DNA of 64,000 nucleotides, taken from assembly GCA_018398805.1 (NCBI GenBank), contig JAGFBZ010000939.1, positions 788,001-852,000 of the forward strand. Reading direction: 5' to 3'. The number at the start of each line of letters is the position of its first letter. Within the stretch, counting starts at the first letter, position 1. The stretch comes from Hirundichthys speculiger. Its lineage: Eukaryota; Chordata; Actinopteri; Beloniformes; Exocoetidae. The notes under the pieces were generated by a model, which was given only the letters and a program-made list of their open reading frames with translations, made no database searches and was not told where the DNA came from. Below are positions 1 to 11,175 of the stretch, one piece after another. Both the position numbers and the translations under genes were made by a program.

Positions 1-721
1 ACTTTAGTTAGTGATTTGAGCAGCGAGAACTTTCTGGGTAGCCGCTAAAGTCACGAGCCTGCTAAACCCTGGTGCTGAAAAAAATAAAAAAAAGTATGAT
101 GGTTTGAGGTTTAACATCGATTTCTTTTAAGGAACATTAGTTCTGAGTTCAAGCATCTCACAAAGTTTGATACGTTGGAGTGGTTTTCACCAAAAAAAAA
201 AAAAAAAAACGGTTAGTTCATCATCTCCCAGGACGCTATTTCGTTCCATCAGAGACAGATTAACACTGAAGCAAGTCCAATCTTGTCTTGCCTATAGGCC
301 ATCAGGGCTGCAGATTATAACATCACCATGTCGATATAGAGATGAGGACAGAAGAAGATAAAGCATCAATTCCAATTTAATGGTGGTTAACCCAGAGATC
401 CATGAGCTGTCAGGACGGAGAACTACATGATGACTACGTCAAAACGGAGGTGGGGAGGGGAAAGAAGAGAAATGAATAGAGCCTCTGTGCCAATCCAATT
501 TTGTCATAAGTGCAAGCTGTCGAGTGTGGGTTACGGTTCATGACTATTGTGTCAACCGCATCGATATTATGGGGGTGAAGCAAGAAAAAGGATTACATGA
601 CAACTGAGTCTGCAACGGAGGAAAAGAGGTTTACTTCTCCCTGCATACATGTGGCTGGTGCATCTGCAACCGACACAGAACATCTGAGAAGCAACAGTTA
701 AGGGGAAACTTGGAATCACGT
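1..721. other. Intronic sequence, no feature recognised
   Basis: AT-rich unique-looking sequence with two poly-A tracts (about 78-94 and 192-209). The short ORFs here show no recognisable domain. Confidence 0.5.
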
Positions 722-1111
722 TAGGGGTGTGAAAAAAAATTGATTTAGCAATATATCGTGATTTTCGGCCGCCCAATATAATATCGATTTTTCAGCTCCT
801 AATATCGATTTTTTTTAGGAAAATTGTTTAATTTTCATATTTAAATTGTTTAAAATTTAAATGTGCAAAAACACTAGTATTAAACAAAAAATAGGTTGTT
901 TTGAAGCAAATAGGTTTGACTTAATTTGTCCTCTGAATGATCAATATCATCTAATGAACATATACAGCAACTTGATTTTTTACTACTTTTAATTTTAATA
1001 TTAACTGGGTAAAATATCGCAATATATTGTGATATTGCGATAATATCATATCATGACCCAAGTATCATGATACATATCGTATTGCGAGGTCCTTGCCAAT
1101 ACTCACCCCTA
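722..1111 (+). mobile_element. Family A hAT-type MITE, copy A1
   Basis: The element begins TAGGGGTGTG and ends CTCACCCCTA, giving an 8-bp terminal inverted repeat TAGGGGTG. The left subterminal part has GATTTTCGGCCGCCCAATATAA. The right part is a run of ATATCG/GATAT palindromes ending in a conserved GAGGTCCTTGCCAATACTCA. It is about 390 bp and non-coding, and matches A5 and A6, where perfect 8-bp target duplications prove the ends. No clean duplication survives at this copy. Confidence 0.85.
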
Positions 1112-1340
1112 GCAGCCATTCAAACGCAGGCGTTTTCAGAGGGCTCAAATGTGTGTAAACGCAACCGGAAATGTTAGTATCTTTTATTTTAATATTTGGG
1201 AAAAAAATCATTTGTCTGCAGCCTGGAGATCTTCTGCTGTCAGTTTTGTCTTCTGCAGCTGAAACGCACCCTCTGCTGGGTGGAGATCAGGGTTCAGGGT
1301 CATTGTCCATCTGCTGAATGTGAGTTTGGTCCGACGGCCC

Positions 1341-1415
1341 ACGATAATATCGTATCGTGACCCAAGTATCATGATACATATCGTATTGCAAGGTCCCTGC
1401 CAATACTCGCCCCTA
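1341..1415 (+). mobile_element. Family A 3'-end fragment, copy A2
   Basis: Only the last 75 bp of family A is present, from the ATAATATCG palindromes through CAATACTCGCCCCTA. It lies about 230 bp from A1 in the same orientation and is truncated at its left. Confidence 0.8.
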
Positions 1416-2833
1416 AATCACGGTGGAAGATGTTCCACATGCAGAGGAGAGTCTCGTCAGCTGTTGACACCTCAGTCATCGTCAGCTTCATCTATGTTTT
1501 ATTACTTTTCTACGCGGCTGCAGCGTGACTCGACAAACGCAGGTGTGGATGCTGTCGTTGGTTAACTTCAGGGCCAAAAATAAAAGTCGTCATCATCTGC
1601 ACATGGCGTCCTGACACAGCACAAAACTGAGAATCTGACCTATCACACATCCAGAGGTGCGGGTCTGCGGGAGCCAAGCAACAGACGTTCATGCCCCCGT
1701 AGCAAATTATACAATAAAAAACACCACTTATATCACCAAGACTACTGATTCACAGAAAACAAAGAAAAACTCACAAAACCTCAAGAGGAACCCTCCCTCC
1801 TGTCCTCAGATGGTACATCTGGATAAAAACAGCCAGTTGCCACTTTGCAAAACATTCTTAAAATGTCCAACACTCAATAAATGCAGTGACATGTGGTCAA
1901 CCTTCATCATCTGGTACAGGAGTCACATGTTAAAAGCTCGTGAGCCAGTTACAATCAGCAGTCGAACCCGTACAACTCCAGTTCAGCATCACCTTTAATC
2001 AGACACTTTATGCACCAGCATTACTCTTAATTGATCTCTGCTTGCACCCTGTGTGACTGCAACTAAGTCTCCCAGTAATCAAATTTTCTCTGCAGGTAAG
2101 CTCTGCTTTTTAATCCTGAAAATCATTGAGAACAATTTAGATGTAACAATTTAAATGTATCAGCCTGCGTGAGATCATCAGTCACTCATGGCGTCAGCGA
2201 GTGAGGATGGTGGAGCGGGTCAGGAAATGGCCAGTACTTCCTACTGGTCAGTCTGACTGAAATGGAGCTAAATGGAGCGTCGGGCATCAATCTGTGCATG
2301 CTTCACTCCTTTTCACTCCTTTCCTGGGATGGGTAGACGCGTACACAAAGACTAAACAGCTGGCAGTAGCAGAAAATGATCACAAAACAGAAACGTGTAT
2401 GGCCCAAATGGACTGTACACAGCTGTAAAACTGTCCATTTTACACTTTTATAACATAACATTTCAGTGCAAGAAGAACTAGATCAACTGGAAAAAGCAGT
2501 CCTGGAGGTCCACTGTCCTAATGTCTTAGATGTTCCTCTATCACAACACATCTGATTCACATGAATGGATCACCATCAGCTTGTCATCAATGTCTGCGCA
2601 GGTTTGTTAACGAGTCACTGGTCTGAATCAGGAGCACTGAAGCACGGAAACGTCTAGGACATGCAGGACAGTGGACCTCCAGGACTGGATTTGGACACCC
2701 CTGCTTTAGGCCGTGGGAGGGATCTGGGGTATCTGCTGAAAACCCGCACAAACACTGGAAGAACACACAACGTGCCACAGAACGTGGCCCAACTGAGATC
2801 CAAACCGGGAACTTTCTGGCTGTGAGGCAGTAG
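1416..2833. other. Intronic sequence, no gene recognised
   Basis: Unique-looking sequence. A 113-residue ORF at 1657-1998 (+) has no domain, signal or splice context and is taken as chance. Confidence 0.5.
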
Positions 2834-3225
2834 CGCTAACCACCAAGCCACTACTAATTACCAACCACCAAAAATGACCAAACCACCACTAACCACTGCT
2901 AACCGCTAACCCCATCTAACTATCGTAGCACTGCTAGTCACCAAACCACCACTAACCGCATACTACCAAACCACCACTAACCACTACTTACTGCTAACCC
3001 TATCTAACTACTGAAGCACTGCTAGTCACCAAACCACCACTAACCTCTACTTACTGCTAACCCTATCTAACTACTGAAGCACTGCTAGTCACCAAACCAC
3101 CACTAACCACTACTTACCGCTAACCCTATCTAACTACTGAAGCACTGCTAGTCACCAAACCACTACTAACAGCTGACTACCAAACCACCACTAACCACTA
3201 CTAACCGCTAACCCCATCTCAGAGA
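2834..3225 (+). repeat. CTAACCAC-rich tandem array with 63-bp higher-order unit
   Basis: The tract is built from ACCAAACCACCACTAACC-like words. From 2928 the word GCACTGCTAGTC recurs at 2928, 3016, 3079 and 3142. The last three intervals begin exactly 63 bp apart, with only a few substitutions between units. The first interval is 88 bp, a unit with extra material. Typical of unequal exchange in a minisatellite. Confidence 0.85.
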
Positions 3226-4340
3226 AGTTCAAAGCATTCATTTAACTTTCTTCCATATATTTCACCAACCCTTGCTGTCTAATAGAACATTAGACAGTTT
3301 TTCATAAAGTGTGTTGACGCGAACGCTCTTCCAAAGACTCGTACTTAAACTCTTTCAAACAGTTACTCAGTGAAAAGTCAAAGTACGGAAGAAAGGACGA
3401 CTAAAGCAACCGCAGGACATGTGAGACAATCAGAGAAACAGCATGGACTACTGAACTTTTACATTTTAATTTACATTTTAAGGATGTAAAATATGAATAA
3501 CAAGTCTATCCGTGTTTCATCTTTTCAGAAAGACACTGTTGTATTGACGGACACATGGCCCAGGATGAGCATTAGAAGACTTAACAAAATTTAAAAAAAA
3601 AAACACGACAAAACAACGAGAGACAGACAAAAGACGGACAGACAATTTGTTCCCGTCCCTCCTTATCAGACGTCTAGCTGTCAGAGCAGCCTGCAGTCGA
3701 TCACTCGTCTATGATGAGGAGGGCTCACAGGCCGTGATGGCTATCACGCCTGACAACCACCACCCACCGATGACAGATGAGACAGATGAGACAGATAACT
3801 GACGCGAGGCGTGGAGGCTGAGAGCGGGACGGAGCGCCGCTCAGGCCTGTTCGATCCCATCAGATCTCCAGTGAAACGTCCCGGTGTGGTGAGCGGAGGC
3901 TGCGGCTGACAGATCATCCTCCAGAACCGCCGATGTGTCGGAGACAATGATGGGAGACGGATTAGAGGGGTGATGATGACATATGGGCGCTATAACTGAC
4001 ATGACAGAGATAATATACGACGGAGACAGAAGCGCCGTCAGGAGAGGGAGATGTACGGTCAAGCGAGAACTAAAGCAGACGCTTTATCAGTCATTAAGCC
4101 TTACATGACAGGACATCATAACATTATCTGATCCTCACTACGTCTTAAAGTCAACTTTACAGGTGAAATTGAACAACAATAAATGTTACATTTTCAGTAT
4201 TAAATGAACAAAAACTGAGCCAAAAATGCAGAAGCGCTGTGTGAAAGACAAAGCTGAATTTTGGTCCAACTCGTCTCAACAACATTGCTTCAGCTCACCG
4301 ACGGCCACTCTGCTGAAGATTCACTGGTGTGTCTGGGACC
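3226..4340. other. Intronic sequence, no gene recognised
   Basis: Unique-looking. It contains a short GATGAGACA run near 3775-3797 and several chance ORFs on the minus strand. Nothing domain-like was seen. Confidence 0.5.
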
Positions 4341-4374
4341 TAGAGCTGAGCGATTTTAACGATCCTGCGATATA

Positions 4375-5115
4375 CAGTGGTACCTCTACTAACGAAATTC
4401 TGGAAGTAGTTTTGTAACCTGAAACTTTCTTAAGTAGAGATGTGTTTTTCATGTAAATTCCCTAATCTGTTCCAAGCCCCCCAAAACTTGAACATAATTT
4501 TTTTTATAAATTATAAATAATACATGAAATGACATAAAAACCTGTAAGAAATACATGTTGGAACTAGAAAAGCACTCAGAGAGCACAGACCTCCACTAAA
4601 CGCAACAGTTATTGAAAATTTGAAAGTGATCCAGAATCCAGGATTTCTTCCGGATCACACCCAAAATGAAATCAGTTCTTCCTTTTCACATTTCTGACAA
4701 CACCTGAAAATTTTATCAAATCCATCCATAACTTTTTGAGTTATCTTGAACACAGATAGACAGATAAACACTGGCAAAAACATAACCTCCTTGGCGGAGG
4801 TAAAAATTGTTTGTTTACCTGGGTTGCTGGGCTACGCTCATACAGACAAGGGGCCCTCCTAGCCAACGGGATGCCAGGAAGATGCTAAGCGATAGCCAAT
4901 GGCAGAGCAGCTTGGACGCACCGCTTTCAAACTGAGATACAGAGCTGACAGCTATGTTTACGTTCAGTAAACTCTGGGAGCTGCGAGAAGCAGCGCTACT
5001 GGATTTTTGCCTTTCGTATCCTGAAATTTCTTTCATAACAAAGGCAATATTTTCCCATTGAGGTGTTTCATAACCTGAAAATTTTGTATGTAGAGACGTT
5101 CGTAAGTAGAGGTAC
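4375..5115 (+). mobile_element. Tigger/pogo-like MITE W inserted in B1
   Basis: It starts TA-CAGTGGTACCTCTACTAACGAA and ends TTCGTAAGTAGAGGTAC, an inverted repeat of about 20 bp with few mismatches. The final CACTG-TA of the right end is degraded. The target TA lies in the TATATA tract of family B. The TIR type and the TA target are those of pogo/Tigger mariner-like elements. It carries a further insert at about 4561-4806. Confidence 0.75.
4561..4806 (+). mobile_element. Probable LINE 3'-end fragment (RTE-like tail) inside W
   Basis: Contains AAAGCACTCAGAGAGCACAG, TTTTTGAGTTATCTTG, a CAGATAGACAGATAAACA run and the closing CATAACCTCCTTGGCGGAGG-TAA. I recall this block as a widespread fish non-LTR retroposon tail. 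No coding sequence is left, so the family assignment is from memory and tentative. Confidence 0.45.
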
Positions 5116-5549
5116 TTTTTATTTCCCCAGAGAGTATGGATTTTTCAGCCGGGGGTATTGATATTCTAAGCTTCTTTCAAAACCCCCGTGTCCCACCTTT
5201 AAAAGCTTGGAAGCAACAATTTGCACTGTTTAAATAAATGAAACTATTTTTCTAAACACATCTTTTATTAATTTTGTCCAGCATCTGCAAGCTGCCTGTC
5301 AGCCATATAATGTGTAATTGATGCTTTCAGTTCAATTAATTCAAAAAAGTTATTGGAACACTCACAAGATGTCACCAAAATCACTTTGTCCCTTTAAAAT
5401 CTTTCAGAAAATGATGTAAATGTATTGTAAGATGAATATCAATATATATCGTATCGTGAGCCGGATATCTTGCATCGCACCGTGAGATGAGTGTATCGCT
5501 ACAGCCCCAATCACCTGCATTGAAAAGAAAGTGCTACAAGGGTGTTTTA

Positions 5550-5929
5550 TAGGGCTGGGCAACGATAAAAATTTTTAATCACGATTAATTGCATGATTTC
5601 CCTGATTAATCACGATTAATCACATTGTATACACAAAATCAAATAATGAATTCAAAAGTAGTGTAAAATGCACTTTTATTTAAATGTTCTGCTGCCATAT
5701 GAACTAAAGTGTCATAACATTTGTTGTTCAAACACTTTTAACATCACCACTTGTCATTGAACAAGTCATTGGAACACTCACAAGATGTCACCAAAATGAC
5801 TTCGTCCCTTAAAATCTTTTAGAAAATGATGTAAATGTATTGTAAGATGAATATTGATATATATTGTATTGTGAGCCGAATATCGTGTATCGTATCATAT
5901 CGCGAGATTAGTGTATCGCTACAGTCCTA
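5550..5929 (+). mobile_element. Chimeric MITE: family F left arm joined to family B right arm
   Basis: It begins TAGGGCTGGGCAACGATAAA (F end, with GATTAATC subterminal repeats) and follows F to about 5760. It then switches to B (AGTCATTGGAACACTCACAAG) and ends at the B terminus CGCTACAGTCCTA. Both outer ends are intact but the flanking octamers (GTGTTTTA and CAGAACAA) do not match. A recombination or deletion product is likely. Confidence 0.75.
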
Positions 5930-7476
5930 CAGAACAACGATCTCAAACCATCACTCCACCACCACCGTGCTCCACAGTTGAATTAGGACGCTGCGCCTGG
6001 TTTCCAAATATTGTTAGCGTTCCAGCCGTCTGCTCCTGGGAGACACCTGCTTTCCTCTAGAGCTGCAAGGACTCGCAGTCTGACCCTAGACACCTTTTCT
6101 TGTTCTACGTAAAAAAAAGTGGCTCAGTCACAAGACCAATTCCCTATCTATATGAGCCGAGCTGAATATCATTGCTTCCAAAACGTAGGCCTGCAGTTTG
6201 AAAGAGAAACCAAGCGAAGATGACCCCTCTGGCTTTGTGAATCATCCCCATTTGCAGCTCTTTATTCAGCTTCAGTAAAACCTCCGATAAACAGTCACGT
6301 CAGTCGACCTGAGAAAAGAGACAGAGCCGACTGAAGACGCGAGCATACAGTCGAAAGAGAAATATGAAGGACAGCGAGTGTGAAAAGGCTGTGTGGGATA
6401 AACGTGCGTGCCAGAAAGTGAGACTGTGGGCGAGAGATATAGAGAGCAAAAGGGCAGGAGACGGATCGACAGCCTGTCTGATTGCCATTTGGTGTTTGAC
6501 AAGTGAAGAGGGCCCCAGCTGGGGTCACGTCACGCTGCTGACTCTCCAGACTCCGACGGATGGAAGATAAGTTTTCACTTAATGCAGAAAGATGGAGGTT
6601 TTAACCATTTGACAGCATCATGTTACCCTCTGAGTTAAAAAAAAAAAAAAAGACAAAACTGTGGGTGTTGGCTCCCCGTTGCCAAATCAGAGGTCCAGTT
6701 TCTGAATCGCAGCTATTGTCTTGAATATTCAGTCGATGCCTCCAGTTTCATGGAGCAGAGATAATTATGATCAGCACCGCTACACCAAAGAGAAGTGGTT
6801 TAAACCTCCGACTGCAATCTGCCCTTGAAATTTACCGAAAAAAGACTTCGCTGCCTGGAAGCCAAACGTGAAATGTCACCAGACTGTGAAAGAGGAGCTG
6901 GGAAAAACAAGCATTTGCGTTTCAAATTTATTTACAGAACTTGTTTTTTTTTTTGTTTTTTTTTTTTTGGAGTGGTTGTGTTTTTCTCTGTCTCTCCAGG
7001 ATCTTCCTCCTCATGACCCAGATGAGGTCACGTACCTGCAGGTCTTCTGTCAAACTGTGTGTGTGTGGGGGGGGTCTGTCACGAGATAATAATCATGCTG
7101 GAACCAACGCTCTGAAGGCTGAAAATTATGTTATGTTGAAACAAATCCTTTCTGAAAGGAATATTCTTGACTTATTAGTTATTAGTTACTGTTATAAGAT
7201 GGTAAAGACTGTAAACGTTTGTCAGGGACCAAAACGATGTGAATCGATGCTCCTGTACTGCAGGCACCTCCATTCGGTCACTGTCGTCTCCTTATAAAGG
7301 CCTCAGGTAGTTTCCATGATGCAGACATGAAGACAAACAGGACCAATCGATCCAGACCTGACAAAGTTCTGTCAACGTATTCACAGATCATTCTAGAACT
7401 ACTGGAAATCAAAAGATTTACTCAGCTTTGCATCATTTCGGTCCTGGATTTACCAGGAGAGGCCGCAAAACTTGTA
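5930..7476. other. Intronic sequence with homopolymer tracts
   Basis: Unique-looking, with a poly-T run near 6942-6969 and a G8 run after a GTGTGTG stretch near 7060-7075. ORFs in 6272-6570 and 6825-7297 lack domains and are discounted. Confidence 0.5.
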
Positions 7477-7966
7477 CATACAGTCAGGCATGGACTGGCC
7501 ATCGGGCGTACCGGGCAATGCCCGGTGGGCCGACGCACATCTGTGGGCCGGCCCAGGTCTGTCATAAAAAAAAAAAAAAAAGTATATAGTTTTTATTGAC
7601 CGCGACGGTAACGGACTGGTAGTCGGCTCATAAAAATCTCCGAGGGGGGGGGGGGGGGGGACGACGACAACACACACTCAACAAACTCAAGAAAGAGACA
7701 CTGACAGCTAATCAGACAAGTGCTCCAGTGCTGCTCTGATGTGAACGCAGTATGAACATTATTTTCTGCTGAAGGGAGGGGGTGGAGGCGGGCCGGGGCC
7801 TTGCGAAGACACGAAGTGGCCCATTGGTTGATTTTCTTGACGGACATTGGGCCAGTCCAATGAAATTTCTCAGCTCTCGTTGGCCCGCCCCTCCCATCCC
7901 TCCTGACCAAATTTTGCCGTTTGGCCTGACCGGAGAGTGTGGTGGCTCGTGGATGAGTATGGAAAT

Positions 7967-8550
7967 GGAGAAAAAAGCACAAAAGCGAAAGGGAGGAGCA
8001 GAAAAGCTCAGAGAACGGAGACAAAAAAAAATGAAAAGTGGATGCAGCAAAATGGGCCAAAATCACGGAAATGTTTTGAACCACAAGCTCGGGGGCAGGG
8101 GCCGCGGGGCCGTCAGCCGCGGGCGAGTGAACAGGTGGTTGTCGGAAGAAGCGGACGAGGAGAGGGAGAAGGAGGAGGAGGAGGAGGAGGAGGAGGAGGA
8201 GAGAGATGAGACCCAGCAGCAGGGCGAGATTGAGGTCAGAATAGCTATTTGGAGGTATTCACCTGTGTGTGTGTGTGTGTGTGTGGTTTAGTCTTTGTTG
8301 TCAAATAATGCTTTGAGTAGATTTGGTGTCCAATTTACAGTGTTAAGTGTGTTAAAATATTAATGAAACATTGCTTTGCTGAAATGCATGATAAATAATT
8401 GGTAGACAGAAGTAACACTAGTGACACTAACACCCCTGCTGAGTCACAGGGAGATCAGGCAGTTTTAGACTATTTTAGCCGCCCTCATTCCACAAACAGG
8501 CAGGAATTCTTTGAGTTTCATCCTCAACAGGATGCTACAAATCCTGTAGT
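7967..8550 (+). pseudogene. ZMYM1/TTF-like hAT transposase N-terminal remnant in U
   Basis: Two plus-strand pieces. The first, from about 7967, reads MEKKAQKRKGGAEKLRERR. The second, near 8399-8554, reads LDYFSRPHSTNRQEFFEFHP. A basic KRKGGAEKLR start and an acidic linker ending in a YF-RP...FF..HP motif precede the TTF zinc finger in ZMYM1-like, hAT-derived proteins. The intervening stretch is swollen by GAG and GT repeats. No zinc finger or RNase-H core follows, so this is a non-autonomous derivative. Assignment rests on remembered family motifs. Confidence 0.5.
8170..8201 (+). repeat. (GAG)n microsatellite in U
   Basis: Uninterrupted GAG triplets, encoding a poly-Glu run in the overlapping ORF. 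A (GT)n tract follows at 8262-8284. Confidence 0.9.
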
Positions 8551-8742
8551 CCAGAGGCTCTTCAATTTTATTTTATTTAATATTTAATTTTTGAAACTTC
8601 ACTATGTGCACATAGTATACAACATGCAGCATGTGCTTCCGCATATCGTATAAATAACCGGCATTTTTGATCTCCGGCGTATGGTGGGCCGCCAGGGATC
8701 AAAAATGCCCGGGCCATTTTTTGGTCCCAGTCCAGCCCTGCA

Positions 8743-9398
8743 TACAGTCATCCCTTGCCGATTCGCGCTTTAAGTTACGCGGTTTTAGTTATTCGCAGAC
8801 TTTTCAGAAATATAGCGAAACGTCAAACGATGACTTACAGCCTCCTGTAAGCAACAGGAGAAATGCAGACGGCCCAGCGCTCTAAAATCTGTGTGCTGAT
8901 TGGCTGAGACGCATCACTCAAACATCACAGGATGTTGTGCGTGTTCTCTCACAGCAAAGAAATGTTGTTAACCAGCCTGGCCCCTTCAAGAAGGTGGCCT
9001 TATGGGTAATGTAGTGTGTGTGTGTCGTGGGACGGCAGAACGAAAACGGGGTTAGATGAAAAGTGTAGTGAGCATAAACAGCAGCCCAGCGTGTATAGAT
9101 TTACATTCTCTGTTAACCGACAGGAGCCCAACAATACAACCTGTGTGATGTTACAAGTTCCATGCAGAGAAAACCAGACTTTTTCTTTTGTTTTTGTTAG
9201 TGTGTTAACCGCTAATTATGAGCCAGAGACCAGAGGCTGTGAAGGTAACAGAAAGACCACAGTTGTCTTGTTTCGCTGCAGTGTCTCGCTACTTTTTTGC
9301 AGTTTTTAAACATATTTTAAACACATTATTTAGGCTCGGGGGGCTCAGGCTCTAGTTTGTGGATTTTTGAGTTTCACGAAAAATAAGGGATCACTGTA
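8743..9398 (+). mobile_element. pogo/Tigger-type MITE, copy C1
   Basis: It runs from TA-CAGTCATCCCTTGCC to AAGGGATCACTG-TA, with TA duplicated at both ends and a TIR CAGTGATCCCT shared with C2 and C3. Characteristic internal words are TTCGCGCTTTAAGTTACGCG and GTTATTCGCAGA. Part of its left end lies beyond U at 7477-7484. The right end is 59 bp from the ptprt exon donor. Confidence 0.85.
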
Positions 9399-9456
9399 GA
9401 TATCACAGGTGACCTTCATGAGCTCTTTACAAACTATTCAGAAAGTGAAGTCCTAC

Positions 9457-9582
9457 CGGTGGGCAGCGCCGGGTCCATGGTGGGTTTTTCCCAGGAGTTG
9501 ACTTGTTCCCAGGTAAATCCGTTGGTTCCCAGAGACACGCTGTACCCGCAGCTGCTGTACGACTCTTCAAACGTGCATCCAC
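9457..9582 (-). CDS. ptprt: ptprt MAM-domain exon (receptor-type protein tyrosine phosphatase T), internal exon
   Basis: The minus strand reads an open 126-bp exon with split codons at both ends (first bases GT complete a codon, last base G opens one), so it is symmetric. Upstream is a polypyrimidine run ending CTTTCCAG; downstream is GTAGGA, a good donor. The 41 complete codons include [15 protein letters not shown] and [17 protein letters not shown] and end in LPT. This is the start of an extracellular MAM domain: the N-terminal cysteine, the CGY, and the W-E-Q of the first strands. From knowledge of the R2B phosphatases (PTPRM, K, T, U), the TNGFTWEQ-N and EKP pattern fits PTPRT best. PTPRM has DDFNWEQVN, and PTPRK and PTPRU differ more. 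PTPRT is a cell-surface homophilic adhesion phosphatase and MAM contributes to adhesion specificity. It is probably exon 2, following the signal-peptide exon. Neither flanking exon is visible, as expected for a gene with very long introns. Confidence 0.92.
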
Positions 9583-11175
9583 CTGGAAAGAGACGGAGGA
9601 GAAGATGAACTGGCGTATGTTCAAAAAGCAAAGCACGATGGCTGTGACTTGGCCCAGACCGATTCTTTGATGGCGGCGGTCACAGGGATTTGATAAGCTA
9701 CGTTTGCTCATGTGCAGAGATGGATAGATAAACAACTTTAGAGCTATCACTGCATCACTTCTTTCACTTCTTTCCCCACTTCCCCGTTCCCCTGCAGACA
9801 GGACTGTTGCAGAACCAGAACACGTTACACGTCTGATGGTCGGCATAAAACACGTCTTTTCTTTAACCCCATTCCTGATCACGTCATGTGTTTTGAAACG
9901 GCATCCTGGATCACTTCAACGAGACTTCCTCGTTTAGAAACTCAGCCTTCAAAAGCCGCGTTGACATTATTAACAACATAATACTAATTAAGTTGTCAGC
10001 GGGAATTGAAAGAACCACTGTAAGAAAGGCGCCGTCACAGTTTATCAGAGAAGTAAAGAGAGCGGGAGACAGAGAGGGAGAAAGAAACAGCGTGAGAGGG
10101 AGAGAGAGAGAGCTTCAGAATGAGAGAAAGAGAGAGAGAAGGCTAGAAGAAGAAGCTCCATGTGTCAAAATGATTAAGCCGCAGTGTCTCATCATTATTT
10201 CATGGCCCAGCTAAGACACATTTTCCACTACATTAGCTTCCTCTGTTAGCCTCGAGCGTGCGCACACACACACAAACACACTAATTAGACATATGCTTTG
10301 ACACACAACATTTTTATTTGTTTTGAAGTATTTGAAATGGGGAGGAAGTCATCCCTTTATTCATAAAACCGCCTACCTCTTCTTTCAGCCTGCCGTCGCC
10401 TTCAAAGAGCATTTATCAGATTAGGCCTCATCACAACGAGAGTCAAAGATCTTTGGGTTTTGTTGACTCAAGCTGTCAGAGAGGAAAAAGAAACCTGTGC
10501 CGGGAGTCAGAGACTGAGGATTTACTGAGAGTTTGCAGAGATTTACAGTATGGAAGCCTGCTGAAACAGCTGTAAATGCACAGATGTTGGAAAATTAAAA
10601 CCGGCTGTCTGACAGTAACATTGGAGCCATGATGCTAACACCTGAGTCTCCATCTTCCAAGCTAACAAGTCAATTTACGGTCTATTACTGGCCGCGCCGC
10701 CGTGGTGCTGATATCGGGAGGACAGGGACGTTCTGGCCGTGCACTAATCAAACCCATAACCATTTATCAGCAGAACTCGCTATTTCTTATTTTGCATTAA
10801 TGTGCACAGCCGCTTCAATTTCAATGCCCTTGAAACTGCTAGTCGTCCGTACACAGCCAGCGTATCATTTGCATTAAGACGATACACGGGCCACCTGTTG
10901 TGGCCAAGATTAATATAATTTCATACAAAAACAAGAAAAGCAAAAAAAAAAAAGATTCAGAGAAGACATAATCCTCCCAGTCATTTCTGCAGGACCTAGT
11001 AGAAGTGTGCGCTGGTGTGTTTCTCTGCAGAGACAAAACCTTGTGTTTTGCTGCATTTGGGACATTTTTGGATAGCGAGCTGCGGGCAGAGGGTGAATGA
11101 AAACCAGCACATGGCAGCACGGACAAGATCAGCCTCATATAAAAATTCACTTTTCACATCAAAGCCACTGACACA
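9583..11175. other. Intron next to the exon acceptor; no gene recognised
   Basis: The first 25 bases are the polypyrimidine tract of the ptprt acceptor on the minus strand. The rest is unique-looking, with a GA-rich tract near 10064-10142 and a CA tract near 10263-10278. 10700-10880 is repeat-free and even in composition, a possible conserved non-coding block. Confidence 0.5.

Larger units (their letters stand above)
4341..5509 (+). mobile_element. Family B hAT-type MITE, copy B1, split by a Tigger-like insertion
   Basis: The left end TAGAGCTGAGCGATTTTA (4341) and the right end TATCGCTACAGCCCCA (about 5509) match the other B copies. Between them B is interrupted after CTGCGATA by element W and resumes near 5131 with AGTATGGATTTTTCAGC. 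The B core is recognisable: CTTCTTTCAAAACCCCCGTG, then TCACAAGATGTCACCAAAAT. No 8-bp duplication survives at this copy. Confidence 0.8.
7477..8748 (+). mobile_element. hAT-type element U with perfect 8-bp target duplication
   Basis: The element occupies 7485-8740 and is flanked by CATACAGT at 7477-7484 and 8741-8748. Its ends are imperfect inverted repeats: CAGGCATGGACTGG at the left and CCAGTCCAGCCCTG at the right, both followed by GGGC-rich subterminal sequence. It carries N-terminal coding remnants of a ZMYM/TTF-type hAT transposase, a G17 run (7644-7660), a GAG-repeat and a GT-repeat. It inserted four bases inside the end of C1. Confidence 0.88.
1..9456 (-). other. ptprt: ptprt downstream intron (probably intron 2), proximal part
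   Basis: This follows the GT donor at the left edge of the exon. The next MAM exon (which should continue with the conserved END-HCIDF block) is not seen before base 1, so the intron exceeds 9.4 kb. It carries A, B, C, F, U and W family insertions and a 63-bp tandem array. Confidence 0.75.

Noticed and set aside
722..1111. A terminal match of family A to family C or B as one superfamily repeat
   Set aside because: The duplications differ (8 bp for A and B, TA for C) and the TIRs are unrelated; similarity is limited to AT-rich palindromes.
7782..8291. 169-codon ORF as a gene
   Set aside because: It consists of element U sequence with GAG and GT repeat translation; only the short KRKGGAEKLR part is meaningful and is listed as a remnant.
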